Part shown: positions 30,939 to 40,195 of the stretch, in pieces
Position numbering within the stretch: position 1 is the first letter of the stretch
Layout: the number at the start of each line of letters is the position of its first letter
From: Brachybacterium avium
Lineage (GTDB): Bacteria > Actinomycetota > Actinomycetes > Actinomycetales > Dermabacteraceae
Assembly (NCBI RefSeq): GCF_002216795.1
Contig: NZ_CP022316.1
Location: 992,001-1,056,000, forward strand
Reading direction: 5' to 3'
DNA length: 64,000 nt
Program-made: the position numbers and the translations under genes
The notes under the pieces: model-generated
The model's input: only the letters and a program-made list of their open reading frames with translations
What the model was told of the DNA's origin: nothing
Databases searched by the model: none

Positions 30939-33844
30939 CCACCACCCGCCTGGATCCCACCCGCGCCCCGGGGCACGGCATCGACCGAGACCACGAGGTC
31001 ACCTTCCGCGTCGACGGCACCGAGCTCACGGGCTACGAGGGGGACACCGTCGCCAGCGCCCTGCTCGCCGCCGGACGCCCGGGCTGCGGCCCCTCCCTCT
31101 ATCTGAAGCGTCCGCGCGGCGTGCTCGCCGCCGGCCTCGAGGAGCCCAGCGCCCTGCTGCGGGTGCGGGGCACCCGTGCCGGAGAGGTCGACGAGTCGAT
31201 GCTCCCGGCCACCACCGTCGGCATCCGCGAAGGGCTCGAGGCCGAGCACCTCTCGGGCATGGGCGTCCTCGACCCCCGCAGGGACGAGGCGCTGTACGAC
31301 CATCGGTACGTGCACACGGACGTGCTGGTCGTCGGCGCCGGACCGGCCGGCCTCGCCGCCGCCCGCGCGGCCGCCGCGAGCGGGGCCCGCACCCTGCTGA
31401 TCGACGACCAGGCCCGTGCCGGGGGCTCCCTGCTCGGCGACCGGTCGGCCACGATCGACGGCGACGACGCGCTCACCTGGGTGGAGCAGACCCTGCAGCA
31501 GCTGGCGGCCGCCGAGGAGTTCACCTACCTGCCGCGCACCATCGCCGCCGGCAGCTACGACGCGAACTTCGTGGTCGCGGTGCAGCATCGCACCGACCAC
31601 CTGCCCGCCGCGGACCGCCCCGGCGTCTCCCGCCAGCGGGTCCACCACATCCGTGCCGCTCGCGTGGTGCTGGCCACCGGCACCCACGAGCGTCCGCTGG
31701 TGTTCGCCGACAACGACCGCCCCGGGGTGATGCTTGCCGGCGCGGTGCGCACCTATCTCAACCGGTACGCCACCGCCTGCGGCAGCCGGACCGTCGTCGC
31801 GACCACCAACGACAGCGCCTACACCCTCGTCGAGGATCTGGTGCTGGCCGGTCTCGAGGTGGCCGCCGTGGTCGACTCCCGACCGGAGCTCTCCGCCTCC
31901 GCGCAGGCCGTGCTCGATGCGACCGGGGTGCGGTGCCTCCCCGGCTCCGCCGTGGTCGGGACCGCGGGTGACGGGTCCGAGGGCCACCTCAGCGCGGTCG
32001 ACGTCCGCTCCCTCGACGCGGACGGCGCACCCCAGGGCCCGAGCGAGCGGATCGACGCCGATCTGCTCGCCGTCTCCGGCGGGTTCTCCCCCGTCGTGCA
32101 CCTGCACAGCCAGCGCCAGGGCCGGCTGGCCTGGGACGAGGACCTCGCGGCCTGGCTGCCGGTGGACACCGTGGCCGGCCAGCAGATGGCCGGTGCGGCC
32201 ACCGGCGCCTGGACGCTCGCCTCCACCCTGGCCGACGGCACCGCGGCGGGCATCCGGGCGGCGGAGACCACCGGCTTCTCCTCCTCGCTGCAGGCCCCCG
32301 ACGCTCCCGCCACGGAGGTGGGCACGTTCCGCCCGCTGTGGATGGTGGCGGGGCCCGAGGGCGGGCCGGAGGCCTGGACCACCCATTTCGTGGACCTGCA
32401 GCGTGATCAGACCGTCGCCGATGTGGCCCGTGCGATCGGCGCGGGGATGCACTCCGTCGAGCACGTCAAGCGCTACACCTCGATCTCCACCGCGAACGAC
32501 CAGGGCAAGACCAGCGGTGTCAACGCCTCGGCCGTGATCGCGGCGCTGCTGGGGCACGAGGGCCCGGCCGAGGTGGGCAGCTCCGGGTTCCGCCCGCCGT
32601 ACGCGCCGGTCGGCTTCGCGGCGCTCGCGGGCAGGCGCCGCGGCGCGCTCTACGACGCGGCCCGGCTCACCGCCGTCCACCCCTGGCACGTCGCGAACGG
32701 CGCCGTGTTCGAGGACGTCGGCCAGTGGAAGCGCCCCTGGTTCTTCCCCCGACCCGGCGAGGACATGGACGCCGCCGTGCTGCGCGAATGCGCCGCGGTG
32801 CGCACGTCGGTCGGCTTCCTGGACGGCACCACGCTGGGGAAGATCGAGATCCGCGGCGCCGACGCCGCCGACTTCCTGGGCCGGGTGTACACCAACGGCT
32901 TCAAGAAGCTGGCCGTCGGCAAGGGCCGCTACGGGCTGATGTGCACCGAGGACGGCATGCTGTTCGACGACGGGGTGACGATGCGCCTGGCCGAGGACCA
33001 CTTCTTCATGACCACCACCACCGGTGGCGCGGCGAAGGTGCTGGACTGGCTCGAGCAGTGGCACCAGACGGAGTGGCCGGAGCTCGACGTCACCTTCACC
33101 TCCGTCACCGAGCAGTGGAGCACCATCGCCGTGGTCGGCCCGCGCTCCCGCGACGTGATCGCGAAGCTCGCCCCCGGACTGGATGTCAGCAACGACGCCT
33201 TCGGCTTCATGGAGTTCAAGGAGCACACCCTGGCCTCCGGGATCCCGGCCCGGATCTGCCGCATCTCCTTCTCCGGGGAGCTCGCCTTCGAGATCAACGT
33301 CGAGGCGTTCTACGGGCTCGCCCTCTGGGAGGCCGTCGCCGAGGCAGGGGCGGAGTTCGACATCACCCCCTACGGCACCGAGACGATGCACGTGCTGCGG
33401 GCCGAGAAGGGCCTGGTCATCGTCGGCCAGGACACCGACGGCACCGTCACCCCGCAGGACGCGGGCATGGAGTGGGCGGTCTCGAAGTTCAAGGACTTCC
33501 TGGGCAAGCGCTCCTTCCAGCGCCAGGACACCTCCCGCACCGACCGCAAGCAGCTGGTGGGCCTGCTGCCGGTGGACCGCACCTCGCGGCTCCCGGAGGG
33601 GGTCCAGATCATCGAGGCCGACACCCCGGTCACCCCCGACCGCGGACCGGTGCCGATGATCGGCCAGGTCACCTCCTCCTACCGCTCCGCCGCGCTGGAT
33701 CGCACCTTCGCCCTCGCCCTGATCCAGGACGGGCACCAGCGCATCGGCGACATCGTCCGCGCCCCCCTCGGCGACCGCCTGGTGGACGCCGAGATCACCT
33801 CCCACATCCTCTACGACCCCGAAGGGAAGCGCCGTGATGGCTGA
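30935..33844 (+). CDS. soxA: Sarcosine oxidase subunit alpha
   Basis: A 969-residue subunit. The N-terminal ferredoxin-like part (residues 20-80) is followed by a pyridine nucleotide-disulfide oxidoreductase domain with [17 protein letters not shown] near residue 130 and [18 protein letters not shown]. The C-terminal 380 residues are a GcvT-type folate domain ([45 protein letters not shown]) that binds tetrahydrofolate and captures the methyl carbon as 5,10-methylene-THF. The start is GTG 30935, overlapping the soxD stop. It overlaps soxG by 8 bases at its end. Confidence 0.95.
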   Translation: MTTTRLDPTRAPGHGIDRDHEVTFRVDGTELTGYEGDTVASALLAAGRPGCGPSLYLKRPRGVLAAGLEEPSALLRVRGTRAGEVDESMLPATTVGIREGLEAEHLSGMGVLDPRRDEALYDHRYVHTDVLVVGAGPAGLAAARAAAASGARTLLIDDQARAGGSLLGDRSATIDGDDALTWVEQTLQQLAAAEEFTYLPRTIAAGSYDANFVVAVQHRTDHLPAADRPGVSRQRVHHIRAARVVLATGTHERPLVFADNDRPGVMLAGAVRTYLNRYATACGSRTVVATTNDSAYTLVEDLVLAGLEVAAVVDSRPELSASAQAVLDATGVRCLPGSAVVGTAGDGSEGHLSAVDVRSLDADGAPQGPSERIDADLLAVSGGFSPVVHLHSQRQGRLAWDEDLAAWLPVDTVAGQQMAGAATGAWTLASTLADGTAAGIRAAETTGFSSSLQAPDAPATEVGTFRPLWMVAGPEGGPEAWTTHFVDLQRDQTVADVARAIGAGMHSVEHVKRYTSISTANDQGKTSGVNASAVIAALLGHEGPAEVGSSGFRPPYAPVGFAALAGRRRGALYDAARLTAVHPWHVANGAVFEDVGQWKRPWFFPRPGEDMDAAVLRECAAVRTSVGFLDGTTLGKIEIRGADAADFLGRVYTNGFKKLAVGKGRYGLMCTEDGMLFDDGVTMRLAEDHFFMTTTTGGAAKVLDWLEQWHQTEWPELDVTFTSVTEQWSTIAVVGPRSRDVIAKLAPGLDVSNDAFGFMEFKEHTLASGIPARICRISFSGELAFEINVEAFYGLALWEAVAEAGAEFDITPYGTETMHVLRAEKGLVIVGQDTDGTVTPQDAGMEWAVSKFKDFLGKRSFQRQDTSRTDRKQLVGLLPVDRTSRLPEGVQIIEADTPVTPDRGPVPMIGQVTSSYRSAALDRTFALALIQDGHQRIGDIVRAPLGDRLVDAEITSHILYDPEGKRRDG

Positions 33845-34532
33845 TCGCACCCTGTCCCCGTTCACCGCCGCCCAGGCCGACCCGGTGCTGAGCACCGAGG
33901 AGGCCACCGCACTGCTGGCCTCCCGTCCCGCGGACGAGCTGCGCCGCTCCCCCGTCTCCCACCTCGCAGCGGCGATGGCGGAGGCCGAGGTCACCGGCGA
34001 ACGCTCCGTGGCCCTGCGCGAACTGCCGTTCACCGTGCAGATCGGGCTGCATGCCGAGCCCGGCTCCCCCTCGGCCCGGGCTCTCGAGGCCGAGCTCGGG
34101 CTCGAGCTGCCTCGGCAGCACGGCAGCACGACGGGTGATGCCGCGGGCCTGCACGTGCTCTGGCTGGCGCCGGACGACTTCCTGGCCGTCGACGTCTCCC
34201 GGACCCAGCGCACCGGCGACGAGCAGCCCTTCGCCGCAGCGCTCGAGGGGATGCCGGGACTCGCCGTCGACCTCTCGGGCAACCGCACCGTCCTGGAGCT
34301 GAGCGGCCGCAGTGCCCGTCAGGTGCTGGAGAAGAGCTGCCACGCGGACCTGCATCCGCGGGAGTTCCCCGTCGGCACCGCGATCGTCACGGCCCTCGGC
34401 ACCGTCCCGGTGATCCTGCATCGCAGCGCCGAGGAGACCTTCCGGATCCTCCCGCGGGCATCCTTCGCGGACTTCCTGGTGCGCTGGCTGCTGGACGGCA
34501 TGGAGGAGTTCGGGAGCGAGGCGATCCCATGA
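33837..34532 (+). CDS. soxG: Sarcosine oxidase subunit gamma
   Basis: A 231-residue gamma subunit with a GcvT-like fold, matching the usual 200-residue length. Recognisable segments are [53 protein letters not shown] and a C-terminal [18 protein letters not shown]. It completes the alpha-beta-gamma-delta complex. The ATG at 33837 overlaps soxA; a GTG three bases earlier is also possible. Its stop overlaps the sdaA start (ATGA), so translation is coupled through the operon. Confidence 0.92.
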   Translation: MADRTLSPFTAAQADPVLSTEEATALLASRPADELRRSPVSHLAAAMAEAEVTGERSVALRELPFTVQIGLHAEPGSPSARALEAELGLELPRQHGSTTGDAAGLHVLWLAPDDFLAVDVSRTQRTGDEQPFAAALEGMPGLAVDLSGNRTVLELSGRSARQVLEKSCHADLHPREFPVGTAIVTALGTVPVILHRSAEETFRILPRASFADFLVRWLLDGMEEFGSEAIP

Positions 34533-35949
34533 GCCTGAGCGTGCTGGACCTGTTCTCCATCGGGCTGGGACCGTCCTCGTCCCACACGGTCGGACCCATG
34601 CGGGCCGCCCGCCGCTTCGCCCGGGAGCTGGCCGAGGGCGGCCCGCTGGCCGGCACCGCAGGCGTGCGGGCCGAGTTCTACGGCTCGCTCGCGGCGACCG
34701 GGATCGGCCACGGCTCCGACACCGCGGTGGTGCTGGGCCTGGCCGGCCGGGATCCGGAGACGATCGGCGCGCTGGAGGCGCCGGAGGTGGTCCGGGAGGT
34801 CGAGGAGACCGGACGCCTCCCCCTGGACGGCAGCCACGGCATCGACTTCGTGCGGGAGCGCGATGTGGTGCTGCATCAGGGCAGCTCCCTGCCCGGCCAC
34901 CCCAACGGAATGCGCCTGAGCGCCCTGGACGCCGCGGGGGAGGTGCTGGTCTCCCAGGAGTACTACTCCGTCGGCGGCGGGTTCGTGGTCACCGCCGACG
35001 AGCTGGAGGATCCGGTGCCGGATGCCCCGAGACGCCGGAGCCCCTCCCCTTCGTGGACGGCGCCGAGCTGCTGGAGCGCTGCGAAGCCACGGGCTCCTCG
35101 ATCGCCGAGGTGATGCGGGCGAACGAGCGCACCCGTCACACGGACGAGGAGATCGACACCGCGCTGCTGGACGTCTGGGACGTGATGCAGGAATGCGTGG
35201 AGAACGGCTGCACCCGCGGCGAGGAGTCGCTGCCCGGACCGCTGCAGACGAAGCGTCGGGCCCCGGCCCTGCGGCGTCGTCTCCGGGAGCTGGAGGCCGC
35301 AGGGCCGGGGCTGGGCAAGCACGCCACGCTCGCGGAGCTCGAGTGGGTGAACCTCTACGCACTGGCCGTGAACGAGGAGAACGCCTCGGGCGGCCGCGTG
35401 GTCACCGCCCCGACCAACGGAGCGGCCGGGATCATCCCCGCGGTGCTCCACTACGCGATGCGCTTCCTGCACGCCGAGGCCGATCCCGCGACCGCCCGGA
35501 AGGAGGTGCTCGATTTCCTGCTCACCGCGGGCGCAGTGGGCATGCTGTTCAAGCGCAACGCCTCGATCTCGGGCGCCGACGTCGGCTGCCAGGGCGAGGT
35601 GGGCTCCGCGTGCTCGATGGCGGCGGCCGGGCTGTGCGCCATCCTCGGCGGCACCCCTGCCCAGGTGGAGAATGCGGCGGAGATCGGGCTCGAGCACAAT
35701 CTGGGCTTGACCTGCGATCCGATCGCCGGTCTGGTGCAGATCCCCTGCATCGAGCGCAACGCGATGGCCTCGGTGAAGGCGATCAATGCGGCACGGCTGG
35801 CGCTCGCCGGGGACGGCAGCCACCGGGTCTCCCTGGACCAAGCGATCCGCACGATGCGGGACACCGGGCGGGACATGATGTCGAAGTACAAGGAGACCTC
35901 GCTGGGCGGCCTGGCCGTGCACGTGGCGGTGAACGTCCCCGAGTGCTGA
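34529..35949 (+). pseudogene. sdaA: L-serine ammonia-lyase, single-base frameshift
   Basis: An iron-sulfur L-serine dehydratase that converts serine to pyruvate and ammonia, closing the creatinine-to-pyruvate route. The N-terminal part has [21 protein letters not shown]. The C-terminal part has [18 protein letters not shown] and the cluster cysteines in [20 protein letters not shown], with [17 protein letters not shown]. The frame breaks at the C run 35025-35028: adding one base gives an intact 473-residue protein, reading through [14 protein letters not shown]. As written, two ORFs end or start at 35113 and 35053. A sequencing error is likely because all catalytic parts are intact on both sides. 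Confidence 0.88.
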
Positions 35950-35959
35950 CCGGCCCGGG

Positions 35960-36745
35960 TCAGCCCGCCGCGTCGCGCAGCTCCTTCAGCCGGGCCCGGT
36001 CCAGCAGAGCGGTCCAGCGACGCCCCGAGTCGATCAGGCCCTGCTTCTTCCAGCGGCTCATCACCCGCGAGACCGATTCCGGGGTGGAGCGGGCGAGCCC
36101 CGCGAGGTCCGCGCGGGACAGCGGCACCTCGAGCAGGATCCCCTCGCTGCCGCGGTCCTCACCGAGCTTGTCGGCCAGGCGCAGCAGAGTGCTCGCCACC
36201 CGCTGCTCGACGGTCGCGGAGCCGTGGGAGCCGACGTCGGTCTCGGCCCGGGCGAGACGGACGGCGACGTCGTCGAGGACCCGCAGGGCGATGCGCGGCT
36301 GCTCGGCCAGGACCGCACGGAACTCGTCCTGGTCGATGCGCAGCACGCAGGTGCCCACCAGCGCCGAGGCGGTCTGGTGGTGGACGCTCTCCCCGAGCGT
36401 GCTCATGGCCCCGAACAGCTCACCGGGGACCAGCAGATCGGTGACGGTCTCCGTCCCACCGGCAGTGAGCTGGGACAGCTTCACCCGGCCCTCGGCGACC
36501 ACATAGAGCGAGTCCGCCTCCTCGCCCGCACGGAAGATCGGGGCCGCAGCGGCGAAGGACCGGGTGCTCATGCGCGCATCGATGCGGTCCAGCTCCTCCT
36601 CGCCCAGCCCGCGGAAGTAGGGCGCCCTGGACAGCACGTACAGCCGCACCGGCCGCGGGCACTCGTGCGGCAGCGTGATCTCCGTGAGCGGGATCGTGCG
36701 CCGGCCCTGCGGCCCAGGCCCGGCGGGTGGCTGCGAGATGGTCAT
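35960..36745 (-). CDS. Crp/Fnr family transcriptional regulator
   Basis: A 261-residue regulator. The cyclic-nucleotide-like domain spans residues 35-155 (IFRAGEEADSLYVVAEGRVKL, GELFGAMSTLGESVHHQTASA). The C-terminal helix-turn-helix has SRADLAGLARSTPESVSRVMSRW (about 209-231). The N-terminus has one cysteine (HECPRPVRLYVLS) and no FNR four-cysteine cluster, so oxygen sensing by iron-sulfur is not supported. It is divergent from the metal chaperone and P-type ATPase, with an Fnr-like site in the gap. It ends 10 bases from the convergent sdaA stop. TAGGGT lies 6 bases before the ATG. Confidence 0.87.
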   Translation of the reverse strand: MTISQPPAGPGPQGRRTIPLTEITLPHECPRPVRLYVLSRAPYFRGLGEEELDRIDARMSTRSFAAAAPIFRAGEEADSLYVVAEGRVKLSQLTAGGTETVTDLLVPGELFGAMSTLGESVHHQTASALVGTCVLRIDQDEFRAVLAEQPRIALRVLDDVAVRLARAETDVGSHGSATVEQRVASTLLRLADKLGEDRGSEGILLEVPLSRADLAGLARSTPESVSRVMSRWKKQGLIDSGRRWTALLDRARLKELRDAAG

Positions 36746-36751
36746 GGCTCG

Positions 36752-36757
36752 ACCCTA
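36752..36757 (-). promoter_or_regulatory. -10 box for leaderless Crp/Fnr gene
   Basis: TAGGGT on the minus strand, 6 bases before the ATG at 36745. Confidence 0.5.
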
Positions 36758-36796
36758 GTCCCCTCCATCCCGCCTGGTCGCGCGATGTGCAGGTGA

Positions 36797-36838
36797 TTGA
36801 TCCTCGTCATGTCGCCGCCGCCAGGGCCCCTCTAGGTT
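36797..36838 (+). promoter_or_regulatory. Fnr-like site and -10 box for the metal-efflux genes
   Basis: TTGAT-CCTC-GTCAT (36797-36810) resembles an Fnr/Crp palindrome (TTGAT-N4-ATCAA). TAGGTT at 36833-36838 is a -10 box predicting a start near 36845. The site centre is then about 41.5 bases upstream, the class II activator position. Confidence 0.45.
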
Positions 36839-36894
36839 GGGAGCACATCGAGGGACAGCCCCTCGAGGACCACGATCCAGGAGGAAGGCCCACC

Positions 36895-37134
36895 ATGACC
36901 ACCATCCCCGCCACCAGCACCCACTCCCTCTTCCGCGCCACGGGCTTCAGCTGCCCGTCCTGCGTCGCCAAGATCGAGAAGCAGGTGGGCCGCCTCGAGG
37001 GCGTGCAGAACGTCAGCGTGAAGTTCGCCTCCGGCCGCGTCGAGGTCGACCACGACCCGGCGGTGACCACCACCGACGAGATCGTCTCCGCGATCGGCAG
37101 GGCCGGCTACGAGTCCGCCCTCTCGGCCCTCTGA
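36895..37134 (+). CDS. Heavy-metal-associated (CopZ-like) metallochaperone
   Basis: A 79-residue HMA-domain protein. The metal-binding motif is GFSCPSCVAKIEKQV (CxxC, cysteines near residues 20 and 23), with the typical GVQNVSVKFASGRVEVDHDP and IVSAIGRAGYES following. It carries Cu(I), Zn or a similar ion, probably delivering it to the P-type ATPase encoded 77 bases downstream. GGAGGAAGG lies before the ATG. The pair is likely controlled by the divergent Crp/Fnr protein. Confidence 0.9.
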   Translation: MTTIPATSTHSLFRATGFSCPSCVAKIEKQVGRLEGVQNVSVKFASGRVEVDHDPAVTTTDEIVSAIGRAGYESALSAL

Positions 37135-37211
37135 CCACCTGGTGGCCGGGTCGCCACGGCCCGGCCGCCCGTCCCGCGTCCTGCTCCGCACGTGATCGTG
37201 AAAGGCACATC

Positions 37212-39209
37212 ATGTCCGCTCTCACCCGCTGGCTGCGTGGCCCCTGGGGAACCCCGATCGTCGCGGGTCTCCTCATCGTCGTCGCCGCGATCCTCTCCCT
37301 GAGCATCGAGGTGAACCCCTTCGGCGCAGGCCACCATCACGGCATCGGCCTCTCGCTGGAGGGACCCACCGCCCTGGTCGCCTCCGATCTCTTCATGATC
37401 GCCGCGGCGCTGGTCGCCGGCATCCCGATCATCCTCAAGGCCGTGCGCGCCCTGATGGTCAAGGTCATCGCCATCGATCTGCTGGTCGCCATCGCCGCGG
37501 TCGGTGCGCTGATCATCGGCCAGTACTGGGAGGCCGCTGCGGTGACCTTCCTGTTCGCCATCGGTCACGCCCTCGAGGCCGGCACCATGAACCGCACCCG
37601 CTCCGCGCTCGCGGAGCTCGTCGCCGTCGCCCCCGACGTCGCCGTGGTGATGCGGGAGGGCGAGCAAGTGGAGATCTCCGCCGCCCAGGTCCAGCCCGAT
37701 GAGACCGTGCTGGTCAAGAACGGCGCCAAGGTCCCCGTCGACGGCATCGTCATCGGCGGCACCGGTGCCCTGGACGAGGCCTCGATCACCGGCGAGTCCA
37801 TCCCCGTCGAGAAGAGCGAGAGTGACCAGGTGTTCGCCGGCACCATCTCCCGCGGCGGCTTCCTGCAGGTGCGCGCCACCGGCATCGGCGCCGACACCAC
37901 GCTGGCCCGCATCATCCACCGCGTCGAGGAGGCCCAGGACGCCAAGGCGCGCACCCAGTCCTTCATGGAGAGGTTCTCCACCTGGTACACCCCCGGCATC
38001 ATCCTGCTCGCCCTGGTCACGGGGCTCATCACCGGGAACATCGTGCTGGCCCTGACCCTGCTGGTGATCGGCTGCCCCGGCGCGATGGTCATCTCCATCC
38101 CCGTCGCGATCGTGGCCGGGATCGGCCGCGGCGCCAAGGACGGCATCCTCATCAAGGGCGGCGAGTACCTGGAGACCAGCGCGAGGATCACCGCCGTCGC
38201 CCTGGACAAGACGGGCACCCTCACCGAGGGCCGGCCCACCCTCACCGACGTCACCGTGCTGGATCCCGCGATGGACCGCGCCGAGGTGCTTGGCTGGGCA
38301 GCGCGCGCCGAGGCCGGCTCCGAGCATCCGCTGGCCCGTCCGCTCCTGGAGGCCGCCGCAGCTGAGGGTCTGCGCACCGGCGGTCTGCCCGAGGCCACCG
38401 AGCCGGCGCCCGGCATGGGCGTCGTCGCCACCGTGGATGGCCACCGCGTCGCGGTCGGCAATCTGCCGCTGCTCGCCGCGGAGGGGATCAGTGAGGACCG
38501 CGGCGCGGCCGCCGAGGTTGACCGGCTGGCCGGCCTCGGACGCACCCCGATGGTCGTCACCTTCGACGGCCGCGTGATCGGCGTGGTCGCGGTCGCCGAC
38601 CGGCTGCGCACCGACGCACCGGAGATGATCTCGCAGCTGCACGCGAACGGCGTGAAGCAGGTCCTGATGCTCACCGGCGACAACTACCAAGTGGCCGAGG
38701 CCGTGGCCGCGCAGGTGGGCGTCGATGAGGTCCGCGCGCAGCTGCTGCCCGAGGACAAGCTCACCATCGTCCAGCAGCTCCAGCACGAGGGCTTCACCGT
38801 CGCGATGGTCGGCGACGGCGTCAACGACGCCCCGGCCCTGGCCACCGCCGATATCGGGGTGGCGATGGGCGCCGCCGGCACCGGGGTCGCGATCGAGACC
38901 GCTGACATCGCCCTGATGAACGATGATCTGCTGAAGCTCCCGCAGGCGATCGGCCTGGCCCGCGGCACCGTGGCGGTGATGCGCCAGAACATCGCGATCG
39001 CCCTGCTCACGGTCCTCGCCCTGCTGGCGGGGGTGTTCGCCGGCGGGGTCACGATGGCGATCGGCATGCTGGTCCACGAGGCCTCCGTGCTGCTGGTGAT
39101 CGTCAACGCCATGCGGCTGCTGCGGCATCGGTCGACGGGCGGGCATCGTGCTCCCGTCCGCCCCGCACCGCGGGCCCCACGGGCGGCGGCGGAGGAGCAG
39201 ACTGTCTGA
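37212..39209 (+). CDS. Heavy metal-translocating P1B-type ATPase with CPG membrane motif
   Basis: A 665-residue metal-exporting ATPase without its own HMA domain. Motifs are a HHH triplet (41-43), TGES (193-196), the transmembrane metal site C288-P-G in VIGCPGAMVIS, phosphorylated D332 in DKTGTLTEG, the SEHPLARP histidine-proline motif and GDGVNDAP. The CPG triplet replaces the CPC of Cu/Zn pumps and the SPC of Co/Fe pumps, so metal choice is uncertain; relatives with CPG have been linked to iron or zinc efflux. It follows the HMA chaperone, so copper, zinc or iron detoxification is likely. About six to eight helices are visible. Confidence 0.9.
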   Translation: MSALTRWLRGPWGTPIVAGLLIVVAAILSLSIEVNPFGAGHHHGIGLSLEGPTALVASDLFMIAAALVAGIPIILKAVRALMVKVIAIDLLVAIAAVGALIIGQYWEAAAVTFLFAIGHALEAGTMNRTRSALAELVAVAPDVAVVMREGEQVEISAAQVQPDETVLVKNGAKVPVDGIVIGGTGALDEASITGESIPVEKSESDQVFAGTISRGGFLQVRATGIGADTTLARIIHRVEEAQDAKARTQSFMERFSTWYTPGIILLALVTGLITGNIVLALTLLVIGCPGAMVISIPVAIVAGIGRGAKDGILIKGGEYLETSARITAVALDKTGTLTEGRPTLTDVTVLDPAMDRAEVLGWAARAEAGSEHPLARPLLEAAAAEGLRTGGLPEATEPAPGMGVVATVDGHRVAVGNLPLLAAEGISEDRGAAAEVDRLAGLGRTPMVVTFDGRVIGVVAVADRLRTDAPEMISQLHANGVKQVLMLTGDNYQVAEAVAAQVGVDEVRAQLLPEDKLTIVQQLQHEGFTVAMVGDGVNDAPALATADIGVAMGAAGTGVAIETADIALMNDDLLKLPQAIGLARGTVAVMRQNIAIALLTVLALLAGVFAGGVTMAIGMLVHEASVLLVIVNAMRLLRHRSTGGHRAPVRPAPRAPRAAAEEQTV

Positions 39210-39247
39210 ACAGCACCACCGCCGGCCCGCACCCGAAGGAGTCCCCC

Positions 39248-40153
39248 ATGTCCGCAGTCTTCGTCGTCACCGCCTACGGCGGCCCCGAGGGGCAGCAGCT
39301 CATCCAGCGCGAGGCCCCGGCGCCGCGGAGTGGAGAGATCGCCATCTCCGTCCGGGCCGCGGGGGTCAATCCTGCCGACGCGAAGCGCCGCGAGGGCGCC
39401 TTCGGGACCAGTGGCCGGCTCCCCTTGGCGATGGGGCTGGAGGCCTCAGGCGTCGTCACCGCCGTGGGTGAGGGCACCGAGGGGTTCGCGGTCGGGGATG
39501 CGGTGCTCGGCGCCCCCGCCCGTGGTCTCGGCGCCTTCGCCGAGCACACGGTGCTGGATGCCTCGCAGTCCGTGGCCAAGCCCGCAGAGGTCTCCTTCCC
39601 CGATGCGGCGACGCTCCCGGTCGCCGGGACCACCGCGTACGACCTCATCCACCAGCTCGCTCCCGCGGCCGGGCAGACGGTGCTGGTGCTCGGGGCGGGC
39701 GGCGGCGTGGGGCAGATGGCGCTGCAGGTCGCCGCGGCTCACGGACTCACCGTGATCGGGGTCGCCTCGCAGTCCAAGCGCACGCTGGTCGAGGCCACCG
39801 GCGCCACCTTCGTGCCCTCCGGGCCGGGGGTCGCGGAACGGGTCCGCGAGGCCGCGCAGAGCGGTGTCGACCTGCTGGCCGATCTCGTGGGCGGGGAGCC
39901 GCTGCGTGAGCTGGCCCCCACCATGACCAGCCCGGCGGGGATCGTCTCCGCCGCCGATGCCGAGACCGCGCTCGCGCTCGGCGGAGCAGGCAGGGAGCGG
40001 TCCGCCGGGGCGTTGGAGGCGATCACCGCGCTCGTCCGCGACGGCCTGGTGGACCCGCATGTGGAACAGACCCACCCGTTGGTGTGGGCGGCCGAGGCAC
40101 TGGCCGCGGTCGAGGCCGGCCATTCCCGCGGCAAGAGCGTGATCATCCCCTGA
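39248..40153 (+). CDS. Quinone oxidoreductase-like zinc-independent MDR protein
   Basis: A 301-residue NADP-dependent oxidoreductase of the medium-chain family. The N-terminal GroES-like domain holds AAGVNPADAKRREGAFG and GLEASGVVTAVGEG. The Rossmann nucleotide site is VLVLGAGGGVGQMALQ (about residue 138-153), and there are no catalytic zinc cysteines. This is the pattern of quinone reductases and zeta-crystallin. An AAGGAG site lies upstream. It follows the ATPase after 38 bases on the same strand and may be cotranscribed with it, or respond to quinone stress. The substrate is unknown. Confidence 0.88.
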   Translation: MSAVFVVTAYGGPEGQQLIQREAPAPRSGEIAISVRAAGVNPADAKRREGAFGTSGRLPLAMGLEASGVVTAVGEGTEGFAVGDAVLGAPARGLGAFAEHTVLDASQSVAKPAEVSFPDAATLPVAGTTAYDLIHQLAPAAGQTVLVLGAGGGVGQMALQVAAAHGLTVIGVASQSKRTLVEATGATFVPSGPGVAERVREAAQSGVDLLADLVGGEPLRELAPTMTSPAGIVSAADAETALALGGAGRERSAGALEAITALVRDGLVDPHVEQTHPLVWAAEALAAVEAGHSRGKSVIIP

Positions 40154-40182
40154 CCTGCGCACTGCGTCGCCTGCGCCTCCGG

Positions 40183-40188
40183 TAACGT
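40183..40188 (+). promoter_or_regulatory. -10 box for leaderless S9 peptidase gene
   Basis: TAACGT lies 7 bases before the ATG at 40196. The intervening GAGGTGG could also serve as a ribosome site for a longer mRNA. Confidence 0.45.
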
Positions 40189-40195
40189 GAGGTGG

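Noticed and set aside
35020-35060. Programmed frameshift in sdaA
   Set aside because: There is no slippery heptamer or following structure, and the same one-base loss occurs in three unrelated genes.
35960-36745. Oxygen-sensing FNR
   Set aside because: Only one N-terminal cysteine is present, so a 4Fe-4S cluster cannot form.
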